A stretch of DNA of 64,000 nt from Curtobacterium sp. BH-2-1-1 (GTDB taxonomy: Bacteria; Actinomycetota; Actinomycetes; Actinomycetales; Microbacteriaceae), in assembly GCF_001806325.1 (NCBI RefSeq), contig NZ_CP017580.1, positions 62,001 to 126,000 of the forward strand. Direction: 5' to 3'. Under the pieces are notes generated by a model that was not told where the DNA came from, searched no databases, and saw only the letters and a list, made by a program, of their open reading frames with translations. Both the position numbers and the translations under genes were made by a program. Positions 47,211 to 56,893 of this stretch are shown here, piece after piece; within the stretch, counting starts at the first letter, position 1, and each line of letters begins with the position of its first letter.

Positions 47211-50078
47211 TCAGTCGCGCGGCTTCTCGACGAGCTCGGTGGTCTCGATCTCGTCGCCGATCTGGATGTCGTTGAACTTGCCCAGACCGATACCGGCTTC
47301 GAAGTCCGTGCGGACCTCGGTCACGTCGTCCTTGAAGCGACGCAGCGACTCGATGGCCAGACCATCGGCGAGCACCACGCCTTCGCGGATGACGCGCGCC
47401 TTGGCGTTGCGCGTGATCGTGCCGGAGCGGACGATGACACCCGCGATGTTGCCGAACTTCGAGGAACGGAACACCTCGCGGATCTCGGCGACACCCGACT
47501 GGACCTCTTCGTACTCGGGCTTGAGCATGCCCTTGAGGGACTGCTCGATGTCCTCGAGTGCGTTGTAGATGACCGAGTAGAAGCGCACGTCGATGCCTTC
47601 GCGCGCTGCACGCTCGCGGGCCTTGACGTCCGGGCGGACGTTGAAGCCGACGACGATCGCGTTGTCGATCGTGGCCAGGTCGATGTCCGACTCCGTGATC
47701 GCACCGACGCCGCGGTGCAGGATCCGGAGCTGGACGCTGTCGTCGACCTCGATGTCCAGGAGCGACTGCTCGAGTGCCTCGACGGCACCGGAGACGTCAC
47801 CCTTGATGATGAGGTTGAGCGAGTCGACCTTGCCCTCTTCGAGTGCACGGGTGAAGTCCTCGAGCGAGATGCGCTTGCGGGCCTTGGCCAGCTGGGCGTT
47901 GCGCTCGGCGGCTTCACGCTTCTCGGCGATCTGACGTGCCGTGCGGTCCTCTTCGGTGACGAGGAAGGTGTCACCGGCGCGGGGCACCGAGGACAGACCC
48001 TGCACCTGGACCGGACGGCTCGGCGTCGCGGCCTTGACCGCCACGCCGTTCTCGTCGGTCATCGCACGGACGCGGCCGTAGGCCGTCCCCGCCACGATGG
48101 CGTCGCCGACGTGCAGTGTGCCGGACTGGATGAGCACGGTCGCAACCGAACCACGGCCCTTGTCGAGGCGTGCTTCGATCGCCACACCGCGGGCGTCCTT
48201 GTCGGGGTTCGCACGCAGGTCGAGACCGGCGTCGGCCGTGAGCAGCACGGCGTCCAGGAGGTCCTGGATGCCGATGTTCTGACGAGCCGACACGTCGACG
48301 AACATGACGTCGCCGCCGTACTCCTCGGCCACCAGGTTGTACTCGGTGAGCTGCTGGCGGACCTTGGCCGGGTTCGCGCCTTCCTTGTCGATCTTGTTCA
48401 CCGCGACCACGATCGGCACACCGGCCGACTGCGCGTGGTTCAGTGCCTCGATCGTCTGGGGCATGATGCCGTCGTCCGCCGCGACCACGAGGATCGCGAT
48501 GTCCGTCACCTGGGCACCACGGGCACGCATGGCCGTGAAGGCCTCGTGACCCGGGGTGTCGATGAAGGTGATCGGGCGCTCGATGCCCTCGTGCTCGGTG
48601 ACGATCTGGTACGCACCGATGTGCTGGGTGATGCCACCGGCTTCACCCTCGACGACCTTCGAGTTGCGGATCGCGTCGAGCAGGCGGGTCTTGCCGTGGT
48701 CGACGTGACCCATGACGGTGACCACCGGGGGCCGCTGCTGCAGCACCGAGTCGTCCTCGTCGTCCAGCTCGGCTTCGAGGTCGATGTCGAAGCCCTCGAG
48801 GAGCTCCTTGTCCTCGTCTTCCGGCGAGACGATCTGGATCTTGTAGCCCAGCTCCTCGCCGAGGACCTCGAACGTGGCCTCGTCCAGCGACTCGGTCGCG
48901 GTCGCCATCTCACCGAGGTGGAACAGCACCGTCACCAGGTTGCCGGGGCTCGCGTCGATCTTGTCCGCGAAGTCCGAGATGCTCGCACCGCGACGCAGAC
49001 GGACGACCGTGTTGCCGTCACCACGAGGGACCTGCACACCGCCGAGCGACGGCGCCTGCCGCATCTCGTACTCGGCGCGCTTCGTCCGCTTCGACTTGCG
49101 GGCACGGCTCTTGCCGCCACCGCGACCGAACGCACCAGCGGTACCGCCACCGGGGCCACGACCGCGGCCACCGCCACCGGCGGGACGCGGGCCGCTGAAG
49201 GCCGGACGCGGGAAGCCGCCACCGGCACCACCGGCACCACCCGGACGACCACCGGGGCCGCCACGACCGCCGCCACCCTGGCCCGGGCGCTGCCCGAAGC
49301 CGTTCGGACGGCCTGCCTGGCCGGGACCACCGGGACGCGGAGCACCCGGACGGGGAGCACCCGGACGCGGCGGGGCCGGACGCGGGATGCCGTTGCCGCC
49401 ACCGGCACCGGCGGCGGGGCGCTGGCCCATGCCCTGGTTGGACGAGTACGGGTTGTTGCCCGGACGCGGCGGGCGCGAGCCCATGCCCTGGCTCGACGCG
49501 TAGGGGTTGTTGCCGGGGCGTGCGCCCGGCTTCGGGCCACCCGGCTTGGGGCCGGCTGCGGCACCGGGCTTCGGTGCGCCGCCGGGCTTGACGGCGTCGT
49601 CCTTCGGCTCGGCTGCTGCGTCGGGACCGGCGTCGCCGGACTGCTCGGCAGCGGCCTTCTCGGCAGCGGCCTTCTCGGCAGCGGCGGCCTTGCGAGCGGC
49701 CTCGGCCTCGGCCTGTCGCTGGGCGACGGACTTCGGGGCGGCCGGGGTCGGCACGTCGGCGGCGGGCGCCTGCACCTCGGGCTCGGGCTCGGGGGTGGGT
49801 GCCGGACGGGCCGGACCCGGGCGGGGGCCGCCGGGCTTCGGTGCGCCCGACTTCGGCGCCGCGGTCTTGGCCGGCGCGCTCGGGGTCTGTGCCGCAGCGG
49901 GCTTCGACGCCGAGGCGCCGTCAGCCTGCAGCGCAGCACGGAGCTTGCGCGCGACGGGGGGTTCGACACTGGAGCTCGGGCCCTTGACGAACTCGCCGAG
50001 TTCCTTGAGCTTCTCCATTGCGGTCTTGCTGTCGACACCGAGTTCGGATGCGATCTCGTGTACGCGTGGTTTTGCCAC
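47211..50078 (-). CDS. infB: Translation initiation factor IF-2
   Basis: GTPase that delivers formyl-Met-tRNA to the 30S P site. 955 residues. N-terminal part is IF2_N ([22 protein letters not shown]) followed by ~300 low-complexity residues: Ala/Glu/Lys blocks ([13 protein letters not shown], repeated 15-bp units), [15 protein letters not shown] repeats and a Gly/Arg stretch. Then the G domain: [17 protein letters not shown] (G1), [10 protein letters not shown] (G2), DTPGHEAF (G3), NKIDKEGA (G4), and domains II-IV. GTG/ATG 50078 has AAGGAG 6 nt upstream. A long disordered N-terminus is usual in actinobacteria. Confidence 0.97.
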   Translation of the reverse strand: MAKPRVHEIASELGVDSKTAMEKLKELGEFVKGPSSSVEPPVARKLRAALQADGASASKPAAAQTPSAPAKTAAPKSGAPKPGGPRPGPARPAPTPEPEPEVQAPAADVPTPAAPKSVAQRQAEAEAARKAAAAEKAAAEKAAAEQSGDAGPDAAAEPKDDAVKPGGAPKPGAAAGPKPGGPKPGARPGNNPYASSQGMGSRPPRPGNNPYSSNQGMGQRPAAGAGGGNGIPRPAPPRPGAPRPGAPRPGGPGQAGRPNGFGQRPGQGGGGRGGPGGRPGGAGGAGGGFPRPAFSGPRPAGGGGRGRGPGGGTAGAFGRGGGKSRARKSKRTKRAEYEMRQAPSLGGVQVPRGDGNTVVRLRRGASISDFADKIDASPGNLVTVLFHLGEMATATESLDEATFEVLGEELGYKIQIVSPEDEDKELLEGFDIDLEAELDDEDDSVLQQRPPVVTVMGHVDHGKTRLLDAIRNSKVVEGEAGGITQHIGAYQIVTEHEGIERPITFIDTPGHEAFTAMRARGAQVTDIAILVVAADDGIMPQTIEALNHAQSAGVPIVVAVNKIDKEGANPAKVRQQLTEYNLVAEEYGGDVMFVDVSARQNIGIQDLLDAVLLTADAGLDLRANPDKDARGVAIEARLDKGRGSVATVLIQSGTLHVGDAIVAGTAYGRVRAMTDENGVAVKAATPSRPVQVQGLSSVPRAGDTFLVTEEDRTARQIAEKREAAERNAQLAKARKRISLEDFTRALEEGKVDSLNLIIKGDVSGAVEALEQSLLDIEVDDSVQLRILHRGVGAITESDIDLATIDNAIVVGFNVRPDVKARERAAREGIDVRFYSVIYNALEDIEQSLKGMLKPEYEEVQSGVAEIREVFRSSKFGNIAGVIVRSGTITRNAKARVIREGVVLADGLAIESLRRFKDDVTEVRTDFEAGIGLGKFNDIQIGDEIETTELVEKPRD

Positions 50079-50152
50079 TGTTCTCCTTCACGGGTCCCAC
50101 CCCGTGGAGGGGCAGGACTCAATGGATGACGGGTCTCATTTCGAGCCGCTCA

Positions 50153-50470
50153 TCAGTTGTCCATAAGCCGTTCAGCCTGTTCTGTCATGTCCTGGTCGCG
50201 TGCCTGTGGTTCGGGGCGCCGGAGCGCTTCGAGGTAGTCACGCACCGCGGACGTGTCCGGTTCATGATCGAGCCGGAGTGCCCGGCGGTACGCCTTGCGC
50301 TTGACGGCCTGATCATGTGCTTCGACGGTCGGGGTGAGCCACGCTCCCCGCCCCGGCATGACTGCCTTCGGGTCCGCCACAACACGACCGTCGCTCAGGG
50401 CGACGACACGGAGGAGGGAGGACCGGGGAGCACGACGGCGACTGCCGATGCATGTTCTGACGGGAACCAC
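50153..50470 (-). CDS. YlxR/RnpM family RNA-binding protein (DUF448)
   Basis: 105 residues from GTG 50470 with GAGGAG 4 nt upstream. VPVRTCIGSRRRAPRSSLLRVV (the C-I-G-x-R-R signature) and GRGAWLTP are the conserved RNA-binding features. In Bacillus the relative RnpM binds RNase P RNA. Encoded between nusA and infB, as in nearly all bacteria. The C-terminal 30 residues are charged and variable. Confidence 0.92.
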   Translation of the reverse strand: MVPVRTCIGSRRRAPRSSLLRVVALSDGRVVADPKAVMPGRGAWLTPTVEAHDQAVKRKAYRRALRLDHEPDTSAVRDYLEALRRPEPQARDQDMTEQAERLMDN

Positions 50471-50536
50471 CTTACTCCTCCCTCTCGACGACCGCGATCC
50501 GGCACGCCCGGACCGGACGTGCCACGAGCGAAACCG

Positions 50537-51532
50537 TCAGTCCTCGCCGTCCAGGATCGAGTCCGGCTGGATGTCGATCCGGGCGCCCGTGAGCTTCGCG
50601 GCGAGGCGGGCGTTCTGCCCTTCCTTGCCGATCGCGAGCGACAGCTGGTAGTCCGGCACGAGGGCGCGGACGGCCTTCGTCGAGGCGTCGAGCACGAAGG
50701 CGCTCGTCACCTTGGCCGGCGACAGGGCGCTGGCGACGAACGACGCCAGGTCGGACGAGTAGTCGACGATGTCGATCTTCTCGGCGCCGAGCTCCGTCGT
50801 CACGGCACGGACGCGGGCACCGAGCTCGCCGATGCACGCACCCTTCGCGTTCACACCGGGCTCGTTCGCCTTGACCGCGATCTTCGTGCGGTGGCCGGCC
50901 TCGCGCGCGAGCGAGGTGATCTCCACGACTCCGGACGCGATCTCCGGGACCTCGAGCGCGAACAGCTTGCGCACCAGGCCGGGGTGGGTGCGCGAGACCG
51001 TGATCTGCGGACCCTTCATGCCGCGGCCGACGCTCGTCACGTAGACGCGCAGCCGTGCACCGTGCTTGTAGTCCTCGCCGGGCACCTGCTCCTCCGGCGG
51101 CAGGATCGCCTCGACCGTGCCGAGGTCGACGTGCACCATCTTCGGGTTCGGGCCCTGCTGGACGATGCCCGCGACGATGTCGCCTTCCTTGCCGCGGAAC
51201 TCACCGAGGATCTTGTCGTCGCCGATGTCGCGCAGGCGCTGGTTGATGACCTGCTTGGCGGCGAACGCGGCGATGCGACCGAAGTCGCTGGGCTGGTCGA
51301 CGGCCTCGCCGATCACGGTGCCCTCGTCGTCGCGCTCGGGCACGTAGACCGAGACCTCGCCCGACTTGCGGTCGAGCTCGACGCGGACGTCCGCGTCGAC
51401 GGGCTCCTCGTTCTCGGTGCGGTGCTTCTGGTACGCCGTCAGGATGGCCTGTTCGATGATCTGGACGAGTTCGTCGAACGGGATCTCCCGCTCACGCTCC
51501 ATGAGTCGCAGGACTGCGAGATCGATCTTCAC
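50537..51532 (-). CDS. nusA: Transcription termination/antitermination protein NusA
   Basis: Binds RNA polymerase and controls pausing, termination and antitermination. 331 residues: N-terminal domain (DLAVLRLMEREREIPFDELV), S1 (DIVAGIVQQGPNPKMVHVDL, about 135-195), and two KH domains (FALEVPEIASGVVEI; SLAIGKEGQNARLAAKLTGA). It lacks the C-terminal acidic repeats of E. coli, as in Gram-positives. GTG 51532 follows GGAGG by about 7 nt. Upstream, where many genomes have rimP, only a hairpin and then proS are found. Confidence 0.96.
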   Translation of the reverse strand: MKIDLAVLRLMEREREIPFDELVQIIEQAILTAYQKHRTENEEPVDADVRVELDRKSGEVSVYVPERDDEGTVIGEAVDQPSDFGRIAAFAAKQVINQRLRDIGDDKILGEFRGKEGDIVAGIVQQGPNPKMVHVDLGTVEAILPPEEQVPGEDYKHGARLRVYVTSVGRGMKGPQITVSRTHPGLVRKLFALEVPEIASGVVEITSLAREAGHRTKIAVKANEPGVNAKGACIGELGARVRAVTTELGAEKIDIVDYSSDLASFVASALSPAKVTSAFVLDASTKAVRALVPDYQLSLAIGKEGQNARLAAKLTGARIDIQPDSILDGED

Positions 51533-51628
51533 CGAGGGCCTCCGTATTCAGATGAGTCGCTCCCGCGGATGGAACCGCGCGGAAGTCGGCGACCAGACTA
51601 CCGCACTGCGGGTCGCGGACCCGGCCGG

Positions 51629-51680
51629 ACGACGGACGGGAGGCACGGTGCCAGCTGGCACCGCGCCTCCCGTCCGTCGT
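51629..51680. terminator. 26-bp hairpin of the GGAGGC(A/G)CGG family after proS
   Basis: Arms 51629-51654 and 51655-51680 are reverse complements except one base (A against G), with no loop bases. Core GGGAGGCACGGTGCC. It lies 26 nt after the proS stop and upstream of nusA; probably terminator for proS. Confidence 0.75.
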
Positions 51681-51705
51681 GTCGTCACGTCGGGGACGTG
51701 ACCCG

Positions 51706-53457
51706 CTAGATCGCGCGGACCGCCTCGAGCAGCTCGGCGACCGGCATGTCGCGGCGTTCGCCGCTCGCCCGGTTCCACAGTTCGACGACGCCGTCGGCGG
51801 CGCCGCGACCGGCGACGACGACGATCGGCATGCCGAGGAGCTCGGCGTCGCGCAGCTTCACGCCGGGCGAGACCTTCGGACGGTCGTCGTAGAGGACCTC
51901 GAACCGTTCGCCCTCGAGCTCGGCGACGATCGACGTGGCCAGGTCGTAGGCGACCTCGTCCTTGCCGGTCGCGACGACGTGCACGTCGAACGGTGCGACG
52001 TTCTTCGGCCAGGCGAGGCCCTTCTCGTCGTTGTGCGCCTCGGCGAGGATGGCGAGGATGCGCGTCACGCCGATGCCGTACGAGCCCATCGTGACCGTGG
52101 CGAGCTTGCCGTTCTCGTCCTGCACCTTGAGGCCGAGCGCCTCGGCGTACTTGCGGCCGAGCTGGAAGACGTGGCCGATCTCCATGCCGCGCGCGGTCTC
52201 GAGCGGGCCGGAGCCGTCGGGGGCCGGATCACCGGCACGGACGTCGGACACCTCGGCGACGCCGTCGGCCACGAAGTCACGACCGGCGACGAGGCCGGAG
52301 ACGTGCACGCCGCGCTCGTTCGCGCCCGTGATCCACGCGGTGCCGTCGACCACGCGGGGGTCGACGAAGTAGCGGATGCCCGTCGTGCTCTCGGCACCGA
52401 GGACCTGCGGGCCGATGTAGCCCTTGACAAGGCTCTTGTGCTTGCGGAAGTCGTCGTCACCGGCGGGCTCGACCTCTGCCGGGGCGAAGGCCACCTCGGC
52501 GCGCTTCAGGTCGACGTCGCGGTCACCGGGGAGCCCGACGACGACGATCTCGCGCGTGCCGTCGAGGTGCGTCAGGGCGAGCACGACGTTCTTCAGCGTG
52601 TCGGCGGCCGTCCAGGGGGCGCCCTCGCGCGGTGCGATCTCGTTCGCGTGCGCCACGAGCGTCTCGATCGTCGGGGTGTCCGACGCGGGCAGGAGCACGG
52701 GTTCGGGCTGCCCTTCGATCGGCAGGGCCTCCGGCACCGGGGTGACGTAGGCCTCGACGTTGGCCGCGTAGCCGCCGGCACTGCGGACGAAGGTGTCCTC
52801 GCCGACGCCGATCGGGTGCAGGAACTCCTCGGACTTCGAGCCGCCCATCGCGCCGGCGTCCGCCTTGACGATGACGTACTCGAGACCGAGTCGGGCGAAG
52901 ATCTTCTCGTAGGCGTCGCGCATGACCTGGTAGCTGCGCTCGAGGCCCTCGTCGGTGAGGTCGAACGAGTACGCGTCCTTCATGGTGAACTCGCGGCCGC
53001 GCAGGAGTCCGGCGCGGGGGCGTGCCTCGTCGCGGTACTTGTCCTGGATCTGGAACAGCGTGACGGGGAGGTCCTTGTACGAGCCGTACAGGTCCTTCAC
53101 CAGGAGCGCGAACATCTCCTCGTGCGTGGGCGCGAGCAGGTAGTCGGCGCCCTTGCGGTCCTGCAGGCGGAACATGCCGTCGCCGTACTCGGTCCAGCGG
53201 TTCGTCGCCTCGTACGGCTCGCGCGGCAGGAGCGCCGGGAGCAGGACCTCCTGCGCGCCGGCGGCGACCATCTCGTCGCGGATGATCGCCTCGATGCGGG
53301 CGCGGACCCTCAGACCGAGCGGCAACCACGCGAAGATCCCCGGGGACTGGCGACGGACGTAGCCGGCGCGGACGAGGAGCTTCGCGCTCGTCACCTCGGC
53401 GTCGGAGGGGTCGTCGCGGAGCGTACGGAGGAACAGATGCGAAAGCCGTGTGACCAC
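51706..53457 (-). CDS. proS: Prolyl-tRNA synthetase, bacterial type
   Basis: Charges tRNA-Pro. 583 residues, bacterial long type with the editing insertion between class II motifs 2 and 3. Start [46 protein letters not shown] (motif 1 area), [24 protein letters not shown] (motif 2), [20 protein letters not shown] (motif 3), and the C-terminal anticodon-binding domain with [23 protein letters not shown] 53457 has a TAGGCT box 6 nt upstream and no Shine-Dalgarno (leaderless). Flanked on both sides by hairpins of one repeat family. Confidence 0.97.
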   Translation of the reverse strand: MVTRLSHLFLRTLRDDPSDAEVTSAKLLVRAGYVRRQSPGIFAWLPLGLRVRARIEAIIRDEMVAAGAQEVLLPALLPREPYEATNRWTEYGDGMFRLQDRKGADYLLAPTHEEMFALLVKDLYGSYKDLPVTLFQIQDKYRDEARPRAGLLRGREFTMKDAYSFDLTDEGLERSYQVMRDAYEKIFARLGLEYVIVKADAGAMGGSKSEEFLHPIGVGEDTFVRSAGGYAANVEAYVTPVPEALPIEGQPEPVLLPASDTPTIETLVAHANEIAPREGAPWTAADTLKNVVLALTHLDGTREIVVVGLPGDRDVDLKRAEVAFAPAEVEPAGDDDFRKHKSLVKGYIGPQVLGAESTTGIRYFVDPRVVDGTAWITGANERGVHVSGLVAGRDFVADGVAEVSDVRAGDPAPDGSGPLETARGMEIGHVFQLGRKYAEALGLKVQDENGKLATVTMGSYGIGVTRILAILAEAHNDEKGLAWPKNVAPFDVHVVATGKDEVAYDLATSIVAELEGERFEVLYDDRPKVSPGVKLRDAELLGMPIVVVAGRGAADGVVELWNRASGERRDMPVAELLEAVRAI

Positions 53458-53463
53458 GGGGCA

Positions 53464-53469
53464 AGCCTA
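53464..53469 (-). promoter_or_regulatory. -10 box of proS, leaderless
   Basis: TAGGCT on the minus strand, 6 nt before GTG 53457. Confidence 0.65.
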
Positions 53470-53507
53470 GCGGCGCGTGGGAGTGGGTGCGGCGGGCGTC
53501 TGCGGTC

Positions 53508-53541
53508 GGGAGGCGCGGTGCGGGCTGGCACCGTGCCTCCC
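53508..53541. repeat. GGAGGC(A/G)CGG hairpin upstream of proS
   Basis: GGGAGGCGCGGTGC (53508-53521) pairs with GCACCGTGCCTCCC (53528-53541), one mismatch, loop GGGCTG. Nearly the same stem as the hairpin after proS (51629-51680). Confidence 0.75.
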
Positions 53542-53569
53542 GCCCTGCGTTCGGTCCGGTGTGCGGCAC

Positions 53570-53626
53570 TTCGTGAGCAGAAGAGGTCGGGTGCGTTCGC
53601 GCGACCCGACCTCTTCTGCTCACGAA
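53570..53626 (-). terminator. Perfect 23-bp inverted repeat after ispG
   Basis: Arms 53570-53592 and 53604-53626 are exact reverse complements (arm core GTGAGCAGAAGAGGTCGGG), loop 11 nt (GCGTTCGCGCG). It lies 24 nt after the ispG stop, so it probably ends the ispG transcript. The stem sequence is unlike the other hairpins here. Confidence 0.8.
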
Positions 53627-53650
53627 AGCGCTGCGCGCGCCCGCGCGCGC

Positions 53651-54802
53651 CTACGACGTGACGACGAGCGGCTTGCCGGTGCCGGCCGCCGGCCCCATCT
53701 CGTCGGCGAGACGGTTCGCCTCGGTGATGAGGGTCTCGACGATCTCGGCTTCCGGAACCGTCTTGATGACCTCGCCCTTGACGAAGATCTGCCCCTTGCC
53801 GTTGCCGGACGCGACGCCGAGGTCGGCCTCACGCGCCTCGCCCGGGCCGTTCACGACACAGCCCATGACGGCGACGCGGAGTGGCACGGTCATGCCCTCG
53901 AGCCCCTTCGTCACGTCGTTCGCCAGCTGGTAGACGTCGACCTGGGCCCGGCCGCAGCTGGGGCACGAGACGATCTCGAGCTTGCGCTCGCGGAGGTTGA
54001 GCGACTGCAGGATCTGCAGGCCGACCTTGACCTCTTGCGCGGGCGGGGCGGAGAGGGACACGCGGATTGTGTCGCCGATGCCCTCGGCCAGCAGGATGCC
54101 GAACGCCGTGGCGCTCTTGATGGTGCCCTGGAACTCCGGGCCGGCCTCGGTCACGCCGAGGTGCAGCGGCCAGTCCCCCGCCGCGGCGAGCTGCCGGTAG
54201 GCCTTCACCATGACGATCGGGTCGTTGTGCTTGACCGAGATCTTGAAGTCGTGGAAGTCGTGCTCCTCGAACAGGGAGGCTTCCCACACGGCGGACTCGA
54301 CGAGCGCCTCGGGCGTCGCCTTGCCGTACTTCTGCAGCAGGCTCGGCTCGAGGGAACCGGCGTTGACGCCGATGCGGAGCGAGACGCCGGCGTCCTTCGC
54401 GGCCTTGGCGATGGCGCCGACCTGGTCGTCGAACTTCCGGATGTTGCCCGGGTTCACGCGGACCGCGGCACACCCGGCGTCGATGGCCTGGAAGACGTAC
54501 TTCGGCTGGAAGTGGATGTCGGCGATCACCGGGATCTGCGACTTCTTCGCGATGATCGGCAGCGCGTCGGCGTCGTCCTGGCTCGGCACCGCCACGCGGA
54601 CGATGTCGCAGCCGGACGCCGTGAGCTCGGCGATCTGCTGGAGGGTCGCGTTGATGTTCGTCGTCGGCGTCGTGGTCATCGACTGGACGGACACCGGCGC
54701 GTCGCCGCCCACGAGCACCTTGCCGACCCGGATCTGCCGGGACTTGCGGCGCGGGCTCAGGGTTTCGGGGACTTTCGGCAGACCGAGGTTCACTGCAGGC
54801 AC
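53651..54802 (-). CDS. ispG: (E)-4-hydroxy-3-methylbut-2-enyl-diphosphate synthase
   Basis: Penultimate step of the non-mevalonate isoprenoid pathway, a [4Fe-4S] enzyme. 383 residues from GTG 54802 ([27 protein letters not shown]). TIM barrel part with [12 protein letters not shown] and [10 protein letters not shown]; iron-sulfur part with cysteines in [12 protein letters not shown] and [17 protein letters not shown] box ends 7 nt before the GTG (leaderless). Dxr of the same pathway lies about 4 kb away (58356), an arrangement with rseP that is conserved in actinobacteria. Confidence 0.96.
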   Translation of the reverse strand: MPAVNLGLPKVPETLSPRRKSRQIRVGKVLVGGDAPVSVQSMTTTPTTNINATLQQIAELTASGCDIVRVAVPSQDDADALPIIAKKSQIPVIADIHFQPKYVFQAIDAGCAAVRVNPGNIRKFDDQVGAIAKAAKDAGVSLRIGVNAGSLEPSLLQKYGKATPEALVESAVWEASLFEEHDFHDFKISVKHNDPIVMVKAYRQLAAAGDWPLHLGVTEAGPEFQGTIKSATAFGILLAEGIGDTIRVSLSAPPAQEVKVGLQILQSLNLRERKLEIVSCPSCGRAQVDVYQLANDVTKGLEGMTVPLRVAVMGCVVNGPGEAREADLGVASGNGKGQIFVKGEVIKTVPEAEIVETLITEANRLADEMGPAAGTGKPLVVTS

Positions 54803-54809
54803 GAGGTGC

Positions 54810-54815
54810 ACTCTA
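54810..54815 (-). promoter_or_regulatory. -10 box of ispG, leaderless
   Basis: TAGAGT on the minus strand, 7 nt before GTG 54802. Confidence 0.6.
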
Positions 54816-54855
54816 CGCGCTCCCGGTGACGCCCAGCCCCGCGCACGCGTGATGC

Positions 54856-55416
54856 TCAGACGACGGTGATGAGCGGCGCGTAGAGCCGCATCGCCGCGAG
54901 GGCGCGCTCGTGGTCCTCGTCGCTCGCCCCGGCGCACGCGTCCGCCACGACGGTCACCGTCGCGCCGGCGTCCGCGGCCGCCAGCGCGGTCGACAGGACG
55001 CAGCAGTCGGTGGACACCCCGACCAGGACGAGGTGCGGGTGGTCGCCGGTGACGGCCTGGAGGCGCGTCCCCCACTTGCCGAAGGTCGTCTCGGTGACGA
55101 CGGGGTCGCGTCGGTCCGCCGCGGCCGTCGCGAACGGTTCGGTCAGGTCCCAGAGCGGGTCGGTGTCCGGCACGAGCGCGAACGACCAGTCCCGGTAGTA
55201 GGGCACCCAGGCACCCCGCGGGTGCTCCGGAGCGACGAAGCGGGTGAACACCGTGCGGCCGGTGAACCGCGGGAGCAGGCGCTCGATCCCGGCGGCGGCG
55301 TGGTCGAAGCGCCCGGTGGCCCAGGGGCTCTCGCCCGTGAAGACCTCCTGCATGTCGACGACGACGAGCCACGCGTCCTCCGGTACCCCGGCGACGGCGG
55401 CCTCGACCGCGCTCAT
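54856..55416 (-). CDS. Isochorismatase-family cysteine hydrolase
   Basis: 186 residues, single isochorismatase-like domain. Catalytic triad D21 ([10 protein letters not shown]), K114 ([10 protein letters not shown]) and C139 ([13 protein letters not shown], with the cis-peptide before it). Family members split nicotinamide, carbamoyl-amides, ureidoacrylate or isochorismate. Its ATG overlaps the NCS1 transporter stop (ATGA), so the transporter probably brings in its substrate; a nicotinamide- or ureide-like amide is an inference. No C-terminal carrier domain, so not an EntB-like enzyme. Confidence 0.88.
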   Translation of the reverse strand: MSAVEAAVAGVPEDAWLVVVDMQEVFTGESPWATGRFDHAAAGIERLLPRFTGRTVFTRFVAPEHPRGAWVPYYRDWSFALVPDTDPLWDLTEPFATAAADRRDPVVTETTFGKWGTRLQAVTGDHPHLVLVGVSTDCCVLSTALAAADAGATVTVVADACAGASDEDHERALAAMRLYAPLITVV

Positions 55417-56858
55417 GCCTGCTCCTGCCGGCGGACCGAGCCGCGGGCGAACAGCAGGGTGCCGAGGAACCCGACGACGAGCGCCACGAGCACCCCGAGG
55501 TTCGCGTACGCCCAGGCACCGGTGCGCCCGCCGAGGCCGAACGGCTTGAGCAGGTACCCCTGCCAGTTGAGCCAGGACGGCACGCCGTACGTGTTCGTCA
55601 CCAGGCCCCAGCCGAGCGCGGTCCCCACGACGACGAGACCGACGGCGAGCCAGCGCACGTCGCCGTACCGGCCACGGCGGTCCTCGAGCTCCCGCTCCGC
55701 GTAGGGCGCCCGGCGGATCACGACGTCGGCGACGAAGACCCCGCACCACGCGGCGATCGGCACGCCGAGCGTCACGAGGAACGCCTGGAACGGCTTGATG
55801 AACGAGTCGGCGAAGAACACCACGTACACGGCGCCCGCCACCATGAACACGCCGTCGACCCCGGCCGCGACGGGCCTCGGGATGCGGATGCCGGCGCTGA
55901 GCAGGGCCAGTCCGGAGCTGTAGATGTCGAGCACCGCACCGCCGACGAGCCCGAGCACCGCGACGAGGGCGAACGGGATGAGGAACCACACCGGCAGCAC
56001 GGTCGTCAGCGCACCGATCGGGTCGGCGGCGATCGCCGTGTTGAGGTCCTTCGACGAGCCGGCGAGCAGGACGCCGAGCACGACGAGCACGATCGGCGCG
56101 AGCGCCCCGCCGAACGTGGTCCACCAGACGACCCCGCGGGTCGAGGCCGACCGTGGCAGGTACCGCGAGTAGTCCGCGGCGGCGTTCACCCAACCGAGGC
56201 CGAACCCGGTCATCACGAGCACGAGGGCGCCGACGACGTTCTGGGCGCTCCCGGCCGGCAGCGCGGTGATCGCACCGAGGTCGATCGAGGGCAGCGCGAG
56301 CACCACGTAGACGATCGTCAGCACCGCGGTGATGACGGTGATCCACGTCTGCAGCCGCATGATCACGTCGAACCCGGCGATGCCCGCACCGACGACGAGT
56401 GCGGCGACGACCACGAGTGCGACGAGCTTCGTCAGGACGCCGCCGTCCCACCCGAGCTCCCGGAACACCGTCGACGTGGCCAGGACCGCCGCCGACGCGA
56501 GCGCGGTCTCCCACCCGACGGTGAGGATCCAGCTGAGGAACGCCGGCAGCCGGTTCCCCCGGACGCCGAACGCCGCGCGGCCGAGCACCATCGTCGGTGC
56601 CGAGCCTCGTTTACCGGCGATGGCGACGATCCCGCACAGCAGGAACGAGAACGCGACCCCGATGACGGAGACGATCGTGGCCTGCCAGAAGGAGATGCCG
56701 AACCCGAGGACGAACGAGCCGTACGACAGGCCGAGCACCGAGATGTTCGCCGCGAACCACGGCCAGAAGAGGTCCCTCGGACGTCCCTTCCGGTCGGACT
56801 CGGCGATGACGTCGGTGCCCTGCCGCTCGACCGTGCGGACTTCCGGAGCTGTGCTCAT
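55413..56858 (-). CDS. NCS1-family purine/cytosine permease
   Basis: 481 residues, twelve predicted membrane helices; cation-coupled importer of nucleobases or related compounds. NCS1 hallmarks: [20 protein letters not shown] with the substrate-binding Trp/Asn region, [32 protein letters not shown] (conserved Asn-Asp-Tyr-Ser-Arg-Tyr) and [12 protein letters not shown]. Substrate cannot be set by eye; cytosine, allantoin, nicotinamide-like and thiamine-like types exist. Leaderless ATG 56858, with TACGCT 7 nt upstream; coupled by ATGA to the hydrolase. Confidence 0.93.
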   Translation of the reverse strand: MSTAPEVRTVERQGTDVIAESDRKGRPRDLFWPWFAANISVLGLSYGSFVLGFGISFWQATIVSVIGVAFSFLLCGIVAIAGKRGSAPTMVLGRAAFGVRGNRLPAFLSWILTVGWETALASAAVLATSTVFRELGWDGGVLTKLVALVVVAALVVGAGIAGFDVIMRLQTWITVITAVLTIVYVVLALPSIDLGAITALPAGSAQNVVGALVLVMTGFGLGWVNAAADYSRYLPRSASTRGVVWWTTFGGALAPIVLVVLGVLLAGSSKDLNTAIAADPIGALTTVLPVWFLIPFALVAVLGLVGGAVLDIYSSGLALLSAGIRIPRPVAAGVDGVFMVAGAVYVVFFADSFIKPFQAFLVTLGVPIAAWCGVFVADVVIRRAPYAERELEDRRGRYGDVRWLAVGLVVVGTALGWGLVTNTYGVPSWLNWQGYLLKPFGLGGRTGAWAYANLGVLVALVVGFLGTLLFARGSVRRQEQA

Positions 56859-56865
56859 GTGCGAA

Positions 56866-56871
56866 AGCGTA
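56866..56871 (-). promoter_or_regulatory. -10 box of the NCS1 permease gene, leaderless
   Basis: TACGCT on the minus strand, 7 nt before ATG 56858. Confidence 0.6.
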
Positions 56872-56893
56872 GTGCGCGGCCGAGAGGTCGTCG

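Noticed and set aside
53470..53650. tRNA or small RNA gene between ispG and proS
   Set aside because: No cloverleaf or CCA-type 3' end; the region is explained by two hairpins.
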